Below are positions 12,332 through 12,933 of a stretch of DNA of 12,933 bases, piece after piece. The stretch is taken from the NCBI GenBank assembly GCA_003150315.1, contig QAML01000104.1, positions 1 to 12,933 of the forward strand, in the 5' to 3' direction. How positions within the stretch are numbered: position 1 is the stretch's first letter; the number at the start of each line of letters is the position of its first letter. The translations under genes were made by a program, and so were the position numbers. The notes below the pieces were generated by a model. The model did no database searches, was not told the DNA's origin, and saw only the letters and a list, made by a program, of their open reading frames with translations. This stretch comes from Prevotellaceae bacterium (GTDB lineage Bacteria; Bacteroidota; Bacteroidia; Bacteroidales; Bacteroidaceae).

Positions 12332-12634
12332 ATGGGAAAGGAATTGTATACTATAAATGATATAGCAAATATCTTAAAGCCGATATTTGAAAGCAATCAT
12401 GTTCGAAAAGCTGTTCTTTTTGGTTCATATAGTACGGGTAAGCAAAATGAAAATAGCGATATTGATTTGTTAGTAGACAGTGGACTGAAGGGACTTTCGT
12501 TTTATGGACTTTTAGAAGATGTGGTAGAAGCAATAGGCGTGAATGTGGATATGATAGACATTTCGCAAGTAGTTCCAGACTCCCAAATAGATAAAGAAAT
12601 TCAAAGGACAGGGATATTGATTTATAAGGGATAA
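12332..12634 (+). CDS. MNT-type minimal nucleotidyltransferase, orphan
   Basis: At 100 residues this is a minimal nucleotidyltransferase. The hallmark is LFGSYSTGKQNENSDIDLLV (about 29-48), with GS in the nucleotide-binding turn and the DxD metal pair in SDIDLLV. A third acidic residue is expected in VNVDMIDIS (about 70-78). Family members include MntA antitoxins, which adenylylate the HEPN toxin HepT. Here no HepT-like gene lies next to it inside the window, so it is an orphan or has another substrate. ATG 12302 is also in frame but has no ribosome site; ATG 12332 has AAGGGTGG (12318-12325) six bases upstream and is preferred. It sits between the integrase terminator and the right element end, a frequent place for cargo, and has its own near-consensus promoter. 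Confidence 0.85.
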   Translation: MGKELYTINDIANILKPIFESNHVRKAVLFGSYSTGKQNENSDIDLLVDSGLKGLSFYGLLEDVVEAIGVNVDMIDISQVVPDSQIDKEIQRTGILIYKG

Positions 12635-12814
12635 GGATAAAGCTGTTTTTGTACGTGTAGACTATAGTTTACTATGTTTTTACTACAAATGAAGTAGCAC
12701 GGATTTGAATGGAATAGCATTGGCTTTTTTCAGAATGTAATAGAGTGGTTTAAAATAGGCTCTTTTAACATTATCTAATACTAATTTTTTTAGCGGAATT
12801 TAGCCGAAATTTAA
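12635..12814. other. Right-end non-coding DNA
   Basis: This stretch has no gene. It contains CTATAG-TTTA-CTATG, an imperfect inverted repeat near 12662-12676, close to GTAC and followed by TACTAC. This recalls the ACTATA/GTAC elements at the left end, so it may hold integrase arm sites. GCGGAATTTA and GCCGAAATTTA occur in tandem near 12793-12813, immediately before homology to ntpD begins. Confidence 0.35.
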
Positions 12815-12898
12815 GTAAAAGATATGATTGCCAAAAAAGCAATAGAGGAAAGAAAAAGACAGGATGAGGCTGCGCAAGGTAAGAATCCTGTGGCATAG
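12815..12898 (+). pseudogene. ntpD: Displaced 3' end of a V-ATPase subunit D gene (attR side)
   Basis: The frame [19 protein letters not shown] continues to AAQGKNPVA and TAG 12896-12898. It matches the C-terminus of the left-hand subunit D at 18 of 22 aligned residues, but at only about 47 of 66 nucleotides. Upstream of base 12815 the frame is closed by TAA and homology stops abruptly, so this is a 27-codon remnant without a start. Most differences are silent third-base changes to A or T, as expected between two functional genes from different lineages rather than a decaying duplicate. It is the expected product of site-specific insertion at the gene's 3' end, where one copy is reconstituted and the other is left as a tail. 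It is not expressed as a protein as far as I can see. Confidence 0.8.
12845..12871 (+). repeat. Putative right attachment site (attR)
   Basis: GAGGAAAGA (12845-12853) and CAGGATGAGGCT (12860-12871) are the partners of the blocks at 153-161 and 168-179. One of these is the probable crossover core. Confidence 0.5.
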
Positions 12899-12933
12899 CA
12901 TAATAATTTGGCGATAATAAAGAAGATATCCAA

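Larger units (their letters stand above)
153..12853. mobile_element. Integrative element inserted in the V-ATPase subunit D gene
   Basis: The boundaries are set by two homologous copies of the subunit D gene 3' end, left at 123-194 and right at 12815-12898. They share the exact 9-mer GAGGAAAGA (153-161 and 12845-12853) and then CAGGA-Y-GAGGCT (168-179 and 12860-12871). A tyrosine integrase and an excisionase-like gene sit about 0.7-2.2 kb from the right boundary. The interior holds typical accessory cargo: serine recombinase, SprT-like protease, adenine methyltransferase, SLH surface protein and MNT protein. No conjugation or phage structural genes are visible. The exact crossover point is inferred; the extent given uses the 9-bp identity. 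The whole unit, rather than any single gene, is the safest interpretation of the window. Confidence 0.75.

Overview
The window looks like a chromosomal segment of a low-GC Firmicute, probably of the class Clostridia (Lachnospiraceae-like). The reasons are AT-rich DNA, strong AGGAGG ribosome sites, TTGACA/TATAAT promoters, a V-type ATPase, and Tn916-like Int/Xis proteins. Its dominant feature is an integrated element of about 12.7 kb. The window opens in the last 64 codons of a V-type ATP synthase subunit D gene (1-194) and closes with a second, diverged copy of that gene's last 27 codons (12815-12898). The tyrosine integrase and excisionase genes lie near the right boundary. I read the DNA between the two copies as an integrative element inserted at the 3' end of the subunit D gene.

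Layout, left to right. After the D gene: a terminator and candidate integrase arm sites (195-300); a protein of about 170 aa with an internally duplicated domain (501-1013); a SprT-like zinc metalloprotease (1104-1727); a small serine recombinase (2011-2619); about 1 kb with no convincing gene (2620-3628); a 91-aa acidic protein (3629-3904) convergent with a ribbon-helix-helix repressor on the minus strand (3947-4129), which has a perfect palindromic operator; a secreted SLH-domain surface protein (4310-5587); and a four-helix membrane protein (5713-6114). Then comes a 352-bp cassette bounded by 27-bp inverted repeats, with a 46-aa hydrophobic peptide gene on the minus strand (6200-6551). It is followed by a 70-aa protein (6879-7091), a repeat-rich purine-biased stretch (7140-7700) and a 272-aa protein of unknown function (7828-8646).

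The right third reads as one transcription unit. A strong promoter at 8849-8877 starts a leader of about 215 nt with a predicted pseudoknot. It leads into a 210-aa protein (9099-9731), a D12-class adenine methyltransferase with an altered catalytic motif, DVPY (9718-10578), an excisionase-like protein (10683-10937) and a Tn916-like tyrosine integrase (10952-12145), and ends at a strong terminator. Beyond it, a promoter drives an orphan MNT-type nucleotidyltransferase (12332-12634), followed by the right-hand D gene fragment.

How the parts may work together (inference): Int and Xis move the element in and out of the subunit D gene. The serine recombinase may resolve multimers or act on the repeats. 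The methyltransferase, SprT-like protease and MNT protein are typical accessory cargo. The SLH protein and membrane protein would alter the host surface. I see no relaxase, coupling protein, type IV secretion gene or phage structural gene, so the element is either non-autonomous or moved by a helper. The least explained parts are the inverted-repeat peptide cassette, the structured leader RNA and the ~103-bp degenerate repeats.
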